Origin: Mesocentrotus franciscanus
Taxonomy: Eukaryota; Echinodermata; Echinoidea; Camarodonta; Strongylocentrotidae
Direction of reading: 5' to 3'
DNA: 64,000 bases
Assembly (NCBI GenBank): GCA_037976565.1
Contig: CP137675.1
Span: forward strand, 25,870,831-25,934,830
Part shown: one piece after another, positions 24,187 to 35,523 of the stretch
Layout of the letters: each line of letters begins with the position of its first letter
How positions within the stretch are numbered: position 1 is the stretch's first letter
Program-made: the position numbers and the translations under genes
Notes under the pieces: model-generated
Databases searched by the model: none
Told to the model about the DNA's origin: nothing
What the model saw: the letters and a program-made list of their open reading frames with translations, nothing else

Positions 24187-25225
24187 CTAAGTCCACTCCA
24201 AAAATAATTTGCTTTTAATAGATGCAGAAAAACAAGAGAAATAGAGCAACAAACATTTGAGGAAGTCGAATAACTAATGAGGAAAAGTTATGATTTTTGT
24301 TTAAGTATGAAAAACTATATCATATGGAACTTAGAAAATCACTACATATTGCCAATTTGTTTATCAGTTTGTGACGTCATTGCCTCACTATTTATCACTT
24401 ACTTTTGCTTTATATATTTTTGTAATAATAATAATAATAATCTTTTAAAGTCCACTCCAAATTTTATTAAGTTAAACCGAAAATGGAAATTCTTTTTGCC
24501 CAATTGATCGTGAGCCCGGCAGCCACTGAGCAGCGCCAGATCGACATTGCTCTATCCCCTTAATGTTGAACGCCAAACAAGGTAGCAGCAACTCCCATCG
24601 TTTAACGTCTTTTGGTATGACGCGGCCGGGGTTCGAACCCACGACCTCCCGGTTGTGAGGCGGACGCTCTACTGACTGAGCCAACACACACATTAATTTC
24701 CCTTTTATCCCCAAATGCCCATGCCGTTGCCCAGGTTATATTATTTGTATCATATTGCGTGCATGACATGTCACAAAATCTTTTATGAACTTTGAAGAAT
24801 CGATACTATTTTCTGGTTATTGTATATTCATAATCATTGATTTTTAAATAAATAGTTTTTCAAAATCCACATTTGTCATGAATTAACTGAAAAAAATTAC
24901 TCTATATTAGTGCATCCACACAAAAACATTTATCAATATAACTTGGATGCTGGTGTGAGGAAATAAGATTTTTTTTAGGGGGGAAATTGGAAATTTATAT
25001 TATTAATGTAAAGAAAACACTCAGTAGTGGATCGTAACTAGGCAATAACGTCACAGACTCATCAGTGAGTTGCCTATTTGTCTTGTGATTTTAAAGTTCT
25101 TTATGGCATTAAAAATTCATGACTTTCTTATTAGTTATCCGATTTTGCTCAAACTATTTTTGATTGGTTTTTCCGATTTTTCTGCTTCTATTGAAAGTAA
25201 ATTATTTTTGCAGTGGACATGCCCT
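24187..25225. mobile_element. TTAA-flanked MITE with long inverted ends (AAGTCCACTCC family), carrying a SINE
   Basis: Left end follows TTAA (24,183-24,186). The right end ... CAGTGGACATGCCCT is followed by AAAA, a likely mutated TTAA. The inverted ends extend more than 100 bp (ACAAATTGGCAA and CTAATGAGGAAAAG versus their complements). The internal SINE insertion is at about 24,490-24,705. The complete relative at 61,948-62,716 has intact TTAA on both sides. Confidence 0.8.
24490..24705 (-). mobile_element. tRNA-derived SINE with recognisable A and B boxes
   Basis: On the minus strand the head reads TTGGCTCAGTCAGTAGAGCG (A-box region) and GTGGGTTCGAACCCC (B box), 30-40 bp apart, followed by a non-tRNA body. 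The lack of a matching acceptor stem and the body argue for a SINE and against a tRNA gene. A relative lies at 40,225-40,460. Confidence 0.8.
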
Positions 25226-25778
25226 AAAAGAATAATGAACTTAATGGCCCCATAGGGCGCATTATATTATCTTTATATATATATTTTTCTTTCTTCTCCT
25301 CCTCTTTCTCCAATAGTATATTAAGTTCCTCCTCTTCCGATGCAAGTCTCTCTTTCTCTCTCTCTCTGAATCTCTTGCTTCTATATATTTTTGTTTACTT
25401 TTAAATGTATTGCGAAGTGAGTGAGTGGTGTGTATGTGGTGTGTATGGGTGTGTGTGTGTGTGTACTGTTCTTGCGCTTCCTCTTCCTCTCTATGTATTC
25501 AACGTTTATCCGAGATTTTTCCATTCAATTAATATAAAGATGACTGTGAATTCCTTTGGTCTATGTATACATTCTTTCATTTGGATCAATATATTAATTT
25601 AGATAAACTGTTAAAATTAAAAAATTAATCCATTTAACATGAACTCACCAAATCAGAACTTCAAAGTTGAGAATATATTATCTGATGACGATTGTAACAC
25701 TTTGTATGTAAATAACTGTAAATATACTTTTGTGACAATTTTAATAGACAATATAAAGATAAGAAATCGAATATTTCT

Positions 25779-26282
25779 ATGTTGCATTTAAATGCCAGAA
25801 GCCTACCAAAGAATAGTAATGAATTTCAAGTTCTCCTGTCATCTATCGACTATGACTTCAGTGTTACTGCAATCTCAGGAACATGGTTAAAGCCTACTAC
25901 TCGTTTTGGTATGTTCAATATAAATGGTTACAAATTAGTTCAAGTGTGTAGACCAACACAAACAGGTGGAGGTGTAGCATTATACGTAAAATGTAATATA
26001 GAATATACAGTTCTTGCAGACCTATCTTCATCCACTGCAAACTATGACACTTTGTTCATTGAAACTATTCAAAATAAGAAATCTGTTGTAATTGGATGCA
26101 TTTATCGTCCTCCTGACACCAATATCATACCCTTTAGTGAGAAGATAAAAGCAGTTTTTGATATAATTTTAGAATGTGACAAGAAGGACATATATGCAAT
26201 GGGTGATTATAATATAAACCTGATTAATTATGATGTTCATAACACAACAAATGATTTGTTTGGACATTATGTTTTCATATAA
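25779..26282 (+). pseudogene. LINE apurinic-type endonuclease domain
   Basis: The frame starts HLNARSLPKNSNEF, continues with AISGTWLKP (the canonical motif is ETWL, so the catalytic Glu is replaced by Gly here), then GGGVALYV, CIYRPP and GDYNINL. These are the conserved endonuclease blocks of LINE ORF2, where it nicks target DNA to prime reverse transcription. The replaced Glu and the stop after 26,282 make it inactive. Confidence 0.85.
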
Positions 26283-27079
26283 TAGTATGTACCTGTTAAT
26301 TACTAAACCCACAAGGGTCACTCATAGCTCAGTTTCTTTGATAGATACTAGCTAAACTAATACAGTGCATGAAGATAGAAATGTTGATATTTTATATAGT
26401 GACTTTTCTGATCATTTCCCATATTTTGCATCTCTTCCCTTCAATCTTTTTGTAATCGTCATGTTGTTAATAACCGTAAAAAGAGTTGTTTGATAAATGA
26501 TTCACATATTAATATGTTCAAAGAAAACTTAGTATCTGTCAATAGGTCAGATGGAGTCAAATGTGACAATGTTAATGACAGTTATAATATAATTTTTGAG
26601 AAATTTTACAAGGTTATAAACCTTGTTTCCCCTGCAATTGAACTGGGTAAGTAATCAACATAATTCTAAGAAGCCCTGGATTACAAAGGGAATCTTGAAA
26701 TCAGTCAAACAAAAACATAGGTTTATATATGAAACATAAAAAAAAACAAGTGATCAGCATTAAAGGAAATATTTATTGTATACAAATAAATTAACTAACA
26801 TTAGTAGATCTTCAAAAGAAATTCCTACAAGAATTTATTTATTAATGTCAAAGGGGATCTGAAAAAAAACTTGGAAACAAATAAATTTGATATTGGGCAA
26901 CAAAAAAGAAAGTGAATTTCCCAAAACATTGTATCATGAAAATATAAAAATAAATTCAAGGATAGATGTTGCTCAATATTAGATTCATTTTTCATCAATA
27001 TAGGTAAAAAAACTGTCGAATTCAATTTCCTCATCCCACTCATTTCAGGATTTTTCACCAGACAAATCGTTCAATTCAT

Positions 27080-27830
27080 TCTATATCAAACCAACTTCTG
27101 TCAATGAAATTATAGAAATAGCATCAATTTTAAAAAGTAATAAAGCCTGTGGACCAGATGGTATTTCGCCAAAAGTTGTTAAACAATGTATCCATTATTC
27201 TGTAAATCCATTGTGCGATGTATTTAACAAATCTTTTTATAAGTGGTATTGTGCCAGATATTTTTAAAATTGCAAAGATTATACCAATATATAAAAAGAA
27301 TGACATATTTTGTAAAATTCTAATGCACAGAAGACTGTATGATTTTTTTAATAAATGCAAAATCCTTATTAATGACCAATTTGGTTTTCGTAAAGATTTC
27401 AGTACTTCACTTTAATATAGTTTATTGAATTTTACGGATTACATTTTACAAGAATTAAACAGTGGTAATTTTTGTTGTGGGGTATTTATGGATTTATCCA
27501 AAGGGCTTTTGACACCATCGATCACCACATTCTCTTGAAAAAATTGAATCACTATGGTATTCGTGGTATACCGCTTCAATGGTTTCAAAGTTATTTATTA
27601 AGTCGTAAACAGTATGTGGCCATCGATGGTGTCGAATCCAATCACACAAATATAGATATTGGTGTCCCTCAAGGTTCAGTTTTGGGGCCACTTTTGTTTA
27701 TTTTATATGTAAATGATATTATTAATTCATCAAAATTATTAAAGTTTTCTCTCTTTGCAGATGACACAGCTGTTTTGTTCTCCCATGCTAATATATCTCA
27801 ATTTATTTACACTGTAAATTCAGAATAATG
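27080..27830 (+). pseudogene. LINE reverse transcriptase domain
   Basis: Blocks in order: ACGPDGIS (27,150), FKIAKIIPIYKK, FGFRKDFST, AFDTIDHHILLKKLNHYGI, GVPQGSVLGPLLFILYVNDI and the catalytic FADDT (near 27,757). Frameshifts occur near 27,240 and 27,415-27,505, and the frame stops at 27,828. The catalytic Asp pair is intact but the gene is broken. Confidence 0.9.
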
Positions 27831-27990
27831 TATTTTAAATGATTGGTTCAAATGTAATAAATTACAACTTAATTTTGAAAAAACAAAATATGTAATTTTA
27901 CATCCTAGGAAGAGAAAGGTTTTAAGTGACACTGAAGTAGATATTACAATGTATAAAGTTAAAACACAACATAAAAACAGATAAATACAT

Positions 27991-29090
27991 AAAGTATATG
28001 GCAATCAAAGCATAAATGTACATCAGAGGTATGAACAATTTAAATAAAACTTTGTAATATAAAATAAAACCAATTGGCTTTAGTTATTGCAATATCATAT
28101 TATAGACTGGTGTTGCTGTAGGCGGTTTTTAAATACCGGTATATGTAATGTGGGTGATATTTTAACATGCATTGGTAGTGAAATAAAAAGTTTGCTTGCA
28201 GTATATGAGAAGGAGATTTTTTATATACAGTTTTTGGTTTCGGTAGGTATAATTGGCAAGAAATGGTATATCGAGTAGACGAGTATACAATAGGGGACTT
28301 TACGTTTAGATATATAGACTACAGAGATATTGTAGGGCAAGTTGTGCGGTAACTTGTACACCATAACAAAATAATGAAAATGTTTTCTTTGTTCTAAGTT
28401 TTAGGTCCAACTGATGATTAACTACTTTCAGATTTGGGTCAGAAGAAGATTTAAAGCCAACACTAACAATTTAGGACCAGATTAGATCATTAGACTTAGA
28501 GACCTACATGCAGTACAATGCAGTACATTTTCTTTTCACTTTGTCCCCTTTTATAAAGCTCATATGATTTAGGGAGATAACGTAAAAAGACAATTTTACT
28601 TTGGTCCAACGTTCAACTATTAAGATGAAAAAATTAGGCTCTAACGGTTAGGGCATTATAATATCTACATTACAGGCTGTGTTGACATCTAGGTTAGGCC
28701 AACTTTCAATTGGTTATCTAAGTTAGATGTAGACCTCTAGACTAGATTTTAGGAGTGGGTCTAACTTTGCTATTTATAAATTATAAGCTTTCTTAATAGG
28801 TCATATCATGCATGGCAAGTTCAACTTGGGCCAAGCAGATTTATGAGATAGAACTGCAAGAATGTGAATGTTTGTTCATGATTTTAAAAGAGTTATAGTC
28901 ATTCAGGAAATCATGAGTGATTACTGGTAACTGAATGGGGAGGGGCCCGGTGCCCACATGAAAGGAGCCTCCAGATTATTTTTTTAAGGTGGATTTTGAT
29001 TGATCATTGACACTATAACTATAAGACCAATTATCGATGGAGTAGATCTAAAATTTTTACATGATGTCTGAATATTTTTATTTTTGTTTC
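27991..29090. other. No gene seen
   Basis: AT-rich sequence with no supported ORF. Motifs such as GACTTAGAGACC and AGACCTCTAGACTAG recur loosely, but no defined element boundary is visible. Confidence 0.4.
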
Positions 29091-29092
29091 AG

Positions 29093-29490
29093 AATGATGC
29101 TCTTCTTCAGTAAAATGAATGATGAAGGCAAGTTCCCCCGAGACTTGAGACTTGAGACTTGAGACAAATTCAGAGACGAAGGAGAACTACTGACCTGCTA
29201 AAGTTTTGAAAGGTAGGCTGTATGACTGTTGTTGTTTGTATGCCCATCCAGCTATGGTACTTTGAGGATGTCATTTGTTCATTCACATTTTCCCATCAAT
29301 GGTTCAATATCATGTACATGCAAGACCCTTTTAATGTTACAACAGAGATAGGTTTCGATGTTCTTACTTTCATTTTTTCTCTTTTCATTCAACAGACATA
29401 CATCATGTATATGGACTATGAAATTCTGCTTAGCCTCTTCAAGGAACCAGAGACCATCTGCAGGAGCTGTGATTGGGGATCAAAACATTG
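29093..29490 (+). other. Possible spliced transcript, unknown
   Basis: A TTTTTGTTTCAG acceptor at about 29,081-29,092 and an AAAG/GTAGGC donor near 29,212 bracket one stretch; it contains a triple GACTTGA-type tandem at 29,141-29,163. A second acceptor (TTTTCATTCAACAG) ends at about 29,395, followed by an open frame to a stop at 29,491 (TYIMYMDYEILLSLFKEPE...). An AATAAA lies near 29,540. No product is recognised. Confidence 0.2.
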
Positions 29491-29928
29491 ATATTATAAT
29501 CCTGCCAACATGAATTTATGGTAATAATCCAGCAACCGTTAATAAAAAGCCTGATATGTCCTTGGTGTGTGTTAGGATCACAAAGCAGATAAGGATATTC
29601 TTTTGTACATCAAATGGCTATTGTTTCACTTCCCCAACAGTATGCAATAATCATTGAAAATGAGATTGGGTTCATGGGTTCTAATTATCATCAAGTTAGT
29701 TGAAGGACAATGATTCGCCAATACCTGTGCGCCATTATTAAACAAAATGAATGATGAATATATTAACATATATGAACTTATTAAGTGGAGATGGCCTCTC
29801 CCAATGGCAATGCGCATGCTCGAAGCTGATTCCCATTTTTTGTTACTGTTGTGTGAAAAGCATATACGAATGTAGGAACATCGAACAGAAAATGAATAAT
29901 TCATGGAGGCTTCTGGAGCCTTCAAATC

Positions 29929-30114
29929 GTGTTCAAATGTCTAAGCAAATTAGCTGGCGGACCTCGGGAGGATTTCACGAACATTGCCCAGCGATTAATC
30001 GCCCAACCCATCGTTCGCACTATCAGAGGATTTTACAAAACCCGTCGCAGCAGCGATGCATTTTTATTGAATAAAAACTTCTTGAACAAGGATGGGGGTC
30101 AATCACATCTCTAG
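29929..30114 (+). CDS. Small unknown ORF or exon
   Basis: An open frame reading FKCLSKLAGGPREDFTNIAQ, then VRTIRGFYKTRRSSDAF and a stop at 30,112-30,114. Its composition (basic, with a FYKTRR patch) looks protein-like, but no ATG lies in frame downstream of the previous stop (near 29,893), so it would need to be an exon or start at GTG. The competing frame from 29,751 gives a less protein-like product. The family is not recognised. Confidence 0.3.
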   Translation: MFKCLSKLAGGPREDFTNIAQRLIAQPIVRTIRGFYKTRRSSDAFLLNKNFLNKDGGQSHL

Positions 30115-30182
30115 CTATGCGTCATTTCCCCCGCCAGTTTTGACTGCGCGAAAACATTTAGTGACAAAAAAGTTCCCCCACA

Positions 30183-30215
30183 ATGGATTCAAACGGTAAT
30201 CATGATGCCTGTGAC
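30183..30215 (+). CDS. Possible first coding exon, unknown gene
   Basis: ATG at 30,183 opens MDSNGNHDACD directly followed by a consensus donor GTAAGT at 30,216. I found no downstream exon that clearly continues it. Confidence 0.18.
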
Positions 30216-30540
30216 GTAAGTTGTAGAATTACAAGTTTCGTTCCTATTATTTCTGGTTTTTCACAACTATTCATCAACACAGGAGCTTACAATTTTGTTT
30301 TTGTCCTGGCTCATCGCCAAGTTCTTGTGGTGGGTTCGCTGCGCCTGTGCATAGTCTATGTCACCTTTGCACGTGGCCGGCAGCGAATACATTGCTATCT
30401 ACATTAGACGCCACATAGTGGCGACATGTACGATAGGGGGCCCAATGTCATGTCTGCACACCCTAGACCAAATCTAATTAAAACTTGACTTAAAATGTAA
30501 CATATTTTTTCGTTTAAAGTCACCAAGTGCTATATTAGGC

Positions 30541-30560
30541 GTATATATATATATATATAT
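30541..30560. repeat. (TA)n microsatellite
   Basis: A pure TA run of about 20 bp. Confidence 0.9.
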
Positions 30561-30624
30561 TATAGATCTACCTTCAACTCTAAATCCAAGATGCAGTAAA
30601 TGTCCCGAAAATCTCATTAAATTC

Positions 30625-30900
30625 AGTTTCAAATTTGTTGTTGTATTATTATTCCAAATGGTCTAAAGAGTATATGCAGTGAAAAGGAATGTTTAAATAT
30701 GAAGAATATATGATTAATGGGTAAAAATGTGAATTTTATGACCTTAATTGTATAAATTACCATAAATATGCAAATGAGTGAATTTAAAAAAATTGAAATT
30801 ACCATAGTATTCTATACACTTCACTTGACATGCATGCAAATTTTGCGGTGATCGGCTGTTTGACAGCCGAGATCATGGGGGGCCCCAGGCTATGCAGTTT
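30625..30900. repeat. Dispersed repeat, copy 1
   Basis: About 270 bp starting AAATTTGTTGTTGTATTATT and ending near GATCATGGGGGGCC. It recurs at 42,555-42,800 in the same orientation, with a deletion in the second copy. No TIR, tRNA head or coding part is visible. Confidence 0.8.
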
Positions 30901-31223
30901 CAAAATAGCCCAGGCTAGATAGGGTTAAGACATTAGGAAGTTTTGCCCAATGTCATGGTTGTCAAGGATAAGGGGGCAAAATATGCCTATTAAATTGCAC
31001 AGCACAGAGGCCTGATGTAATTAATAATTTTGAACATATGCTGCTCAAAATCCCAAAAGTAAGGTAACATTCTAGTACAAGTATCGTCTGAATTTCTTTT
31101 TCTTTCGAACTTATGTACCCCTGTGTGATGTTACAATAAAAGATATCTGATTACAAACATCAGTGAAAACATTATCAAACAATAATGTACCCCCTGGCTT
31201 GTAACCTTGTTGTGGTTTCAATA

Positions 31224-31418
31224 CAGTGAAACCTGTATATAAAGACTATCCAAGGGAGATACAAGAAAGTGGTCTTTATAGGTAGGTGATCTTTATATGC
31301 AAGTATCCTTTAACACATGTATCAATGACAAGCATCGTTTCTAGGGATACAAGAAATGTGGTCTTCATAGACAGGTAGTCTGTCTATACAAGTGGTCACT
31401 AAAGTAAGTTTGACTGCA
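31224..31418. mobile_element. TA-flanked MITE (GTCAAACCTG family)
   Basis: Ends CAGTGAAACCTG and GTTTGACTGC, internal TATAAAGACTATCC and GGTCTTTATA words, TA flanks. A diverged relative of 12,451-12,615. Confidence 0.7.
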
Positions 31419-32798
31419 TAATGTGCATTTTCAAGAAGTGAAGGGATTCAAGTTACCGTACATACAGTATATACTCAATTTACAAGACAAAAAAACAATG
31501 CACAAGGCAATGAATAAAAGGCTGTCACAGATCATATCATTCAATCTTTCAATATAAAAATTACATATGTTACATATTAAGTAGCAATAATACACATTTG
31601 GAGTAATTCCATATTTGGTCTGATCAGAGCCAGGAGGGCATAACCTCAGATCTGTAGGTAATGAGTTAACACCCTTCTGGCTCTTAAAGCTTATCTTGAG
31701 CTCTGGTAGGGAATCGTATTGTGAGAGAAAATTGTTATGATTTATTCTGGATTGTTTATCCTGCAGTAGATCGGTTGTTTGAACCAGTGAAATAAAAACA
31801 AACTTACACAAAATTTACTGGGCATCATCTTCGATAAAAACCATATCTCTCATTTTGCACATAGTGACCTGTGTTTAATATTAAAGCATATGGTGTCGGG
31901 CTTACTTACCCGGATTTCCTTATCTTTCTATGCTCATTACTCAGCCACTATACATTTTCTACCAAAATTGTTTGGCACATGTCATTTATTTGTAATCTTG
32001 AACATTCAGTGTAATTTTCAATGGATTCTGTGAGAAATTATTTTCTATATTTACCAGAACTTAAGTTTATCTTTAACAGGTGATTTATAAATGGGAGAAC
32101 TTCTAATGGTATTAAACAATGATTATGCCAATGATTATGATGAATGTAAGAAAGACAAACTTTTCTTCTGGAGATAGCATGATAAGAAGGACCAATTCAG
32201 ACATTCAGACCATAATATCAAATGGCAAAATGTTAGGACACTCCACCCTAGGCATCTACCTGACCTGATTTAACTAGTATTACATGTACAGCTAACAACT
32301 GAATTATTCATACTGCTGGTAAATTTGATGTTTTTTGTGTTTTTCGTAACTCAAGAATAAAAGGTAGAATAGTTGAATTAGAGCCTTTCATGAATACTCT
32401 TAGATGTAAACTTTAACATGTCATATTCTCAAGAAACATAAATTGGGACAAATCAATACTTCACACTCAAATTTTTTACAAAGCTTGGTAAGGGCATGAA
32501 TAATTTAGTTGTTAACTGTACATGTGTATGCATGTACACCAGGGCTGTATCAACAAGATCTAGTGTCGGAAAGCAGACAAAATGCCTCAGCAGTTTGCAT
32601 ACTAAACCTTTTTTTTCAGGTTTAAAAAAAAGAAAAAAGAAGAAGATTAATACAGCACTAGTATACCAAGATGCATACAAAGAATTAAGCATTCAAAGAC
32701 ACACTTTTCGTTCACATTTGACTGCATGAGTGAATTGTAATGGGTTGACTGGTAAACTCGCCACAGAATATGTTGATGCCTCCGCAACACAGTGCTTA

Positions 32799-32855
32799 TT
32801 AACACTCTGGAGAACTGGCAGCTGGGCAGGTATCCTTAATTCCATCAGGACACGT
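32799..32855 (-). CDS. Candidate last exon of the semaphorin-like gene
   Basis: On the minus strand GTTATGTTTTTGTCACAG precedes a 57-nt frame in phase 0 reading TCPDGIKDTCPAASSPEC and a TAA stop. Phase agrees with exon 15, and three cysteines in eighteen residues fit an extracellular tail. A competing terminal exon starts after TTTATTTTTAG near 34,801 (SDRETCKKL, stop). Neither can be chosen from sequence alone. Confidence 0.35.
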   Translation of the reverse strand, partial: TCPDGIKDTCPAASSPEC

Positions 32856-33009
32856 CTGTGACAAAAACATAACAAAGCTTTCCTTATAAAATACATGTAT
32901 GTACGTGTATGAGTGCGTTTATCGGGTCTTGCCATCAGATATGTACATATCGAACCCCACTATCGAACCCCACTATCGAACCCCACTATACGAACGTGAT
33001 TCTCGGGAT

Positions 33010-33350
33010 GTCGCGTTTATCGTCTCTTCACGATTCAAAATAAAGGCCTTGTCTCTGCGCAGCTGCTTTGCGCCGTTTGACCCTGGAAGCGGATTAGCCT
33101 GGGAAGGTCCATAGAGCTATATGGGAAGGTCCGATTTGTATGTGGGGTTCAAAACAGCTTTGCGTTTATCGTGTCTCATAAACGTGATTCTGGCTGTATG
33201 TCACATTCAAAACGCACCTTTTTCGGCGTTACAATATGCCCATATCTAAAGCGTTTGAAATAGGGCTTTGCGTTTATCGCCTTAAAAATTTGCCTGAAAG
33301 ACGTTTGAAAACGCTGATTCTAGGCAAAAATTTGGTCGATAAACGCGACC
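33010..33350. repeat. Repeated GCGTTTATCG motif, unclassified
   Basis: GCGTTTATCG occurs at about 33,013, 33,161 and 33,270, and in reverse (CGATAAACGC) at 33,335. A short CGAACCCCACTAT tandem (x3) precedes it at 32,951-32,990. No element ends are evident. Confidence 0.45.
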
Positions 33351-33624
33351 TATGTCATGCAGCATGAAACTTTCTTGGATTGTTATTGATGTAAGTTTTC
33401 ATTGCAACTAATTTCTGCGAATTGCATAAATTTTGTGTCGCAATTATTTTATTTTGCGGCTATCACAAACTTTCTCAAACCCGATCTGGACCAGATCAAT
33501 CAATCAATCTATCAAGAATTGTCTTTATTAAAACAAAATGCATTGCAGCCATTGCCTGAATTTGGCTTTTTTTTAAAAAACTTTGTACTGAAATATCATA
33601 TAAAAGAACTGAGAAGACATAGAG

Positions 33625-34065
33625 GTTCCAAAAGGTACTACATCCACAAGTCCAAGTTCTGAGAAAAACATGATTTTTTAATTATCATAGTTAGCAATGT
33701 CAGTTTGGAATGATACTTTGGCTGATTATACTATTGTATGATACAAGTATAAAACCACTCTTTAAAAAAATCTAAGTCTGCACAAATATTTTTCATGAAT
33801 TTGTGTGTGTGTGTGTGTGTGTGGATGTAGTACCTTTTGGAACCGAAATTGGATGTATTACTTTTTGACACCGAAAATATTGCATACTGTATGCAAGTTA
33901 CAATGCATGACTTGAATGGATATAGTACCTTTTGGAACTGAACTGATTATTAAATGCCATTTTTTACTTTTTTTTGGAAATTCAGCTTTTTGGAAGTGTC
34001 AGTGTATGAGGCTACTAAAAAAAAAACCTATTTTGATAAAAAATGGATGTAGTACCTTTAGGAAC
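33625..34065. repeat. Dispersed GATGTAGTACCTTTTGGAAC motif
   Basis: The motif appears at about 33,823, 33,918 and 34,045 on the plus strand, with a diverged version near 33,852, and inverted at 33,627-33,648. A (GT)n run sits at 33,802-33,822. Confidence 0.6.
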
Positions 34066-34817
34066 CGAGCACTTCATATGTATTTATTTGGTTGTTCATA
34101 ATACATAGGACTTCATTTTCAAACAGCGTAAGTCAATCTAAAAAATCTTGATATGTACCGTATATCACTTTTGTCTCGTATTTTTAAAAAATCTTTAGAT
34201 ACTGCTATTACTAGTTTTGAAAATAAAACAAAAAGATATATGGATACTAATTGATTGCTGGTTTCTGTGCATTTAATGGTATGCACAGTACATATACATG
34301 TATATAATATTACATACCTACATAATATACAGGTGTGAAATTTGCAAAAGTTGGGGGGATTATAGTTTCTGCTTTTATATTAACCAAAATGCAGATTAAG
34401 ACCAATGCTCATTGCTGGTCAAAGCAAAATATAATCACTTTTTGCTTTATAGACTTATTTTTTAAATTCCCATGAGGAAGAATTGACATACATGTAGCAG
34501 CAACTTAATATGAGAAAAATTACTTTCTGAGCACTCTTTAATATTTTTACACCTATTTATACTCAAAAAGGAAAACGGAAAATGTGATGGGCTGGAAGAG
34601 CACTTTCTAGACCAATGCACATACACACATACAAATATGTTCCAGTCTTTGTGCTTTTTATTGTAACATGTGATTTTCAACTAGACTAATCAATTTTGAT
34701 AGAAAATACATGTAAAATGGTATTGTCTTTAAAAACCTCACAATACTTGAACATTGCCATTTGACAGTTCATTATAACTTCTTGCAAGTTTCTCTGTCAC
34801 TCTAAAAATAAAATTAA

Positions 34818-34975
34818 GGTGATGACGATGATGATGGTTATTGATGGTGATGACAATGATGATGATGGTGATGGTGACGATGATGACAGAGATTATGCTA
34901 ATGATGGTTTTCATGATGATAATTACGATGAGATTTACCAAGAATGACGATAACAGCTGTGAAAATGATGATAAT
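34818..34975. repeat. GAT/GATGGT microsatellite
   Basis: Degenerate GATGATGGT tract; both strands give low-complexity Met/Asp or His/Ile frames that are not genes. Confidence 0.85.
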
Positions 34976-35428
34976 AATATAAATGCCTATAAATTAAAGA
35001 AATGTTCAAACAAGGTGATGGCTGTGAACCTGAGAGTACTAATCACCTTAAAAAATGTTTTTATAGTCAGAATGTTCGTATAAAGTTAACCTCAAAAAAC
35101 TTTTCCCGGCATTCTATGGGCTAACTATTAAAAGTCATAAAACCCCGTGCACAAACCTATATCGGGCTCAGTTTTCATGTAGGCTATATTATACAGTGTA
35201 TGTGAGCACGTACAGGAGTCACTTTTACATTAATTGAGAGTGCATTTGAACTTGATATTCTATGCAGTAATATTTGAAGCTCATATTTTTAATATAGTAT
35301 AGCAATATGGAACCCTCAACATCCAGAGTATTATATTTTTGGGTGATTGGTACACTTTAGAACAATGATACTTTAATATCTGTGGGACGATTTAAAAGGG
35401 ACGAAGAAAACAAATTAATCGTACTTAC

Positions 35429-35523
35429 CACACTACTACCTAGCCACTTGCGAAAACTGTACCTATACTTGGCCATATCTATGTCATACTTGTTAACTTC
35501 TTCAGGGTCCACATCTTTAACTT
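35429..35523 (-). CDS. Semaphorin-like exon 15
   Basis: Residues 627-658. Acidic VKDVDPEEVNKYDIDMAKY, then basic YRYSFRKWLGSSV. Acceptor TTTATAG, donor GTAAGT, so the gene continues downstream. Confidence 0.8.

Larger units (their letters stand above)
17339..24483. repeat. Near-identical second copy of 9692-16838
   Basis: 7,145 bp matching 7,147 bp on the other side of the gap, in the same order and orientation. Differences are scattered substitutions, homopolymer indels and a few changed units in the ACGTC array. Both ends coincide with the gap edges of the other copy. Unmerged allelic contigs are the simplest reading; a true tandem duplication is the alternative. Confidence 0.93.
25620..27990 (+). 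mobile_element. Decayed CR1/Jockey-type LINE
   Basis: Order is endonuclease (25,779-26,282), a degraded linker with KKPWITKGILKS-type sequence near 26,668, then reverse transcriptase (27,080-27,830). Several stops and frameshifts separate the parts. No clear target duplication or tail is seen. The clade call rests on motif style only; Rex1, Crack or L2-like are alternatives. Confidence 0.85.

Noticed and set aside
24640..24700. A tRNA gene on the minus strand
   Set aside because: A and B boxes are present, but there is no acceptor-stem pairing and the sequence continues into a SINE body; relatives lie at 40.4 kb.
31431..31811. 126-codon minus-strand ORF as a downstream exon of the semaphorin-like gene
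   Set aside because: A TACTGCAG acceptor exists at about 31,763, but the phase and composition do not fit and no matching donor is seen; it may be repeat or 3' UTR.
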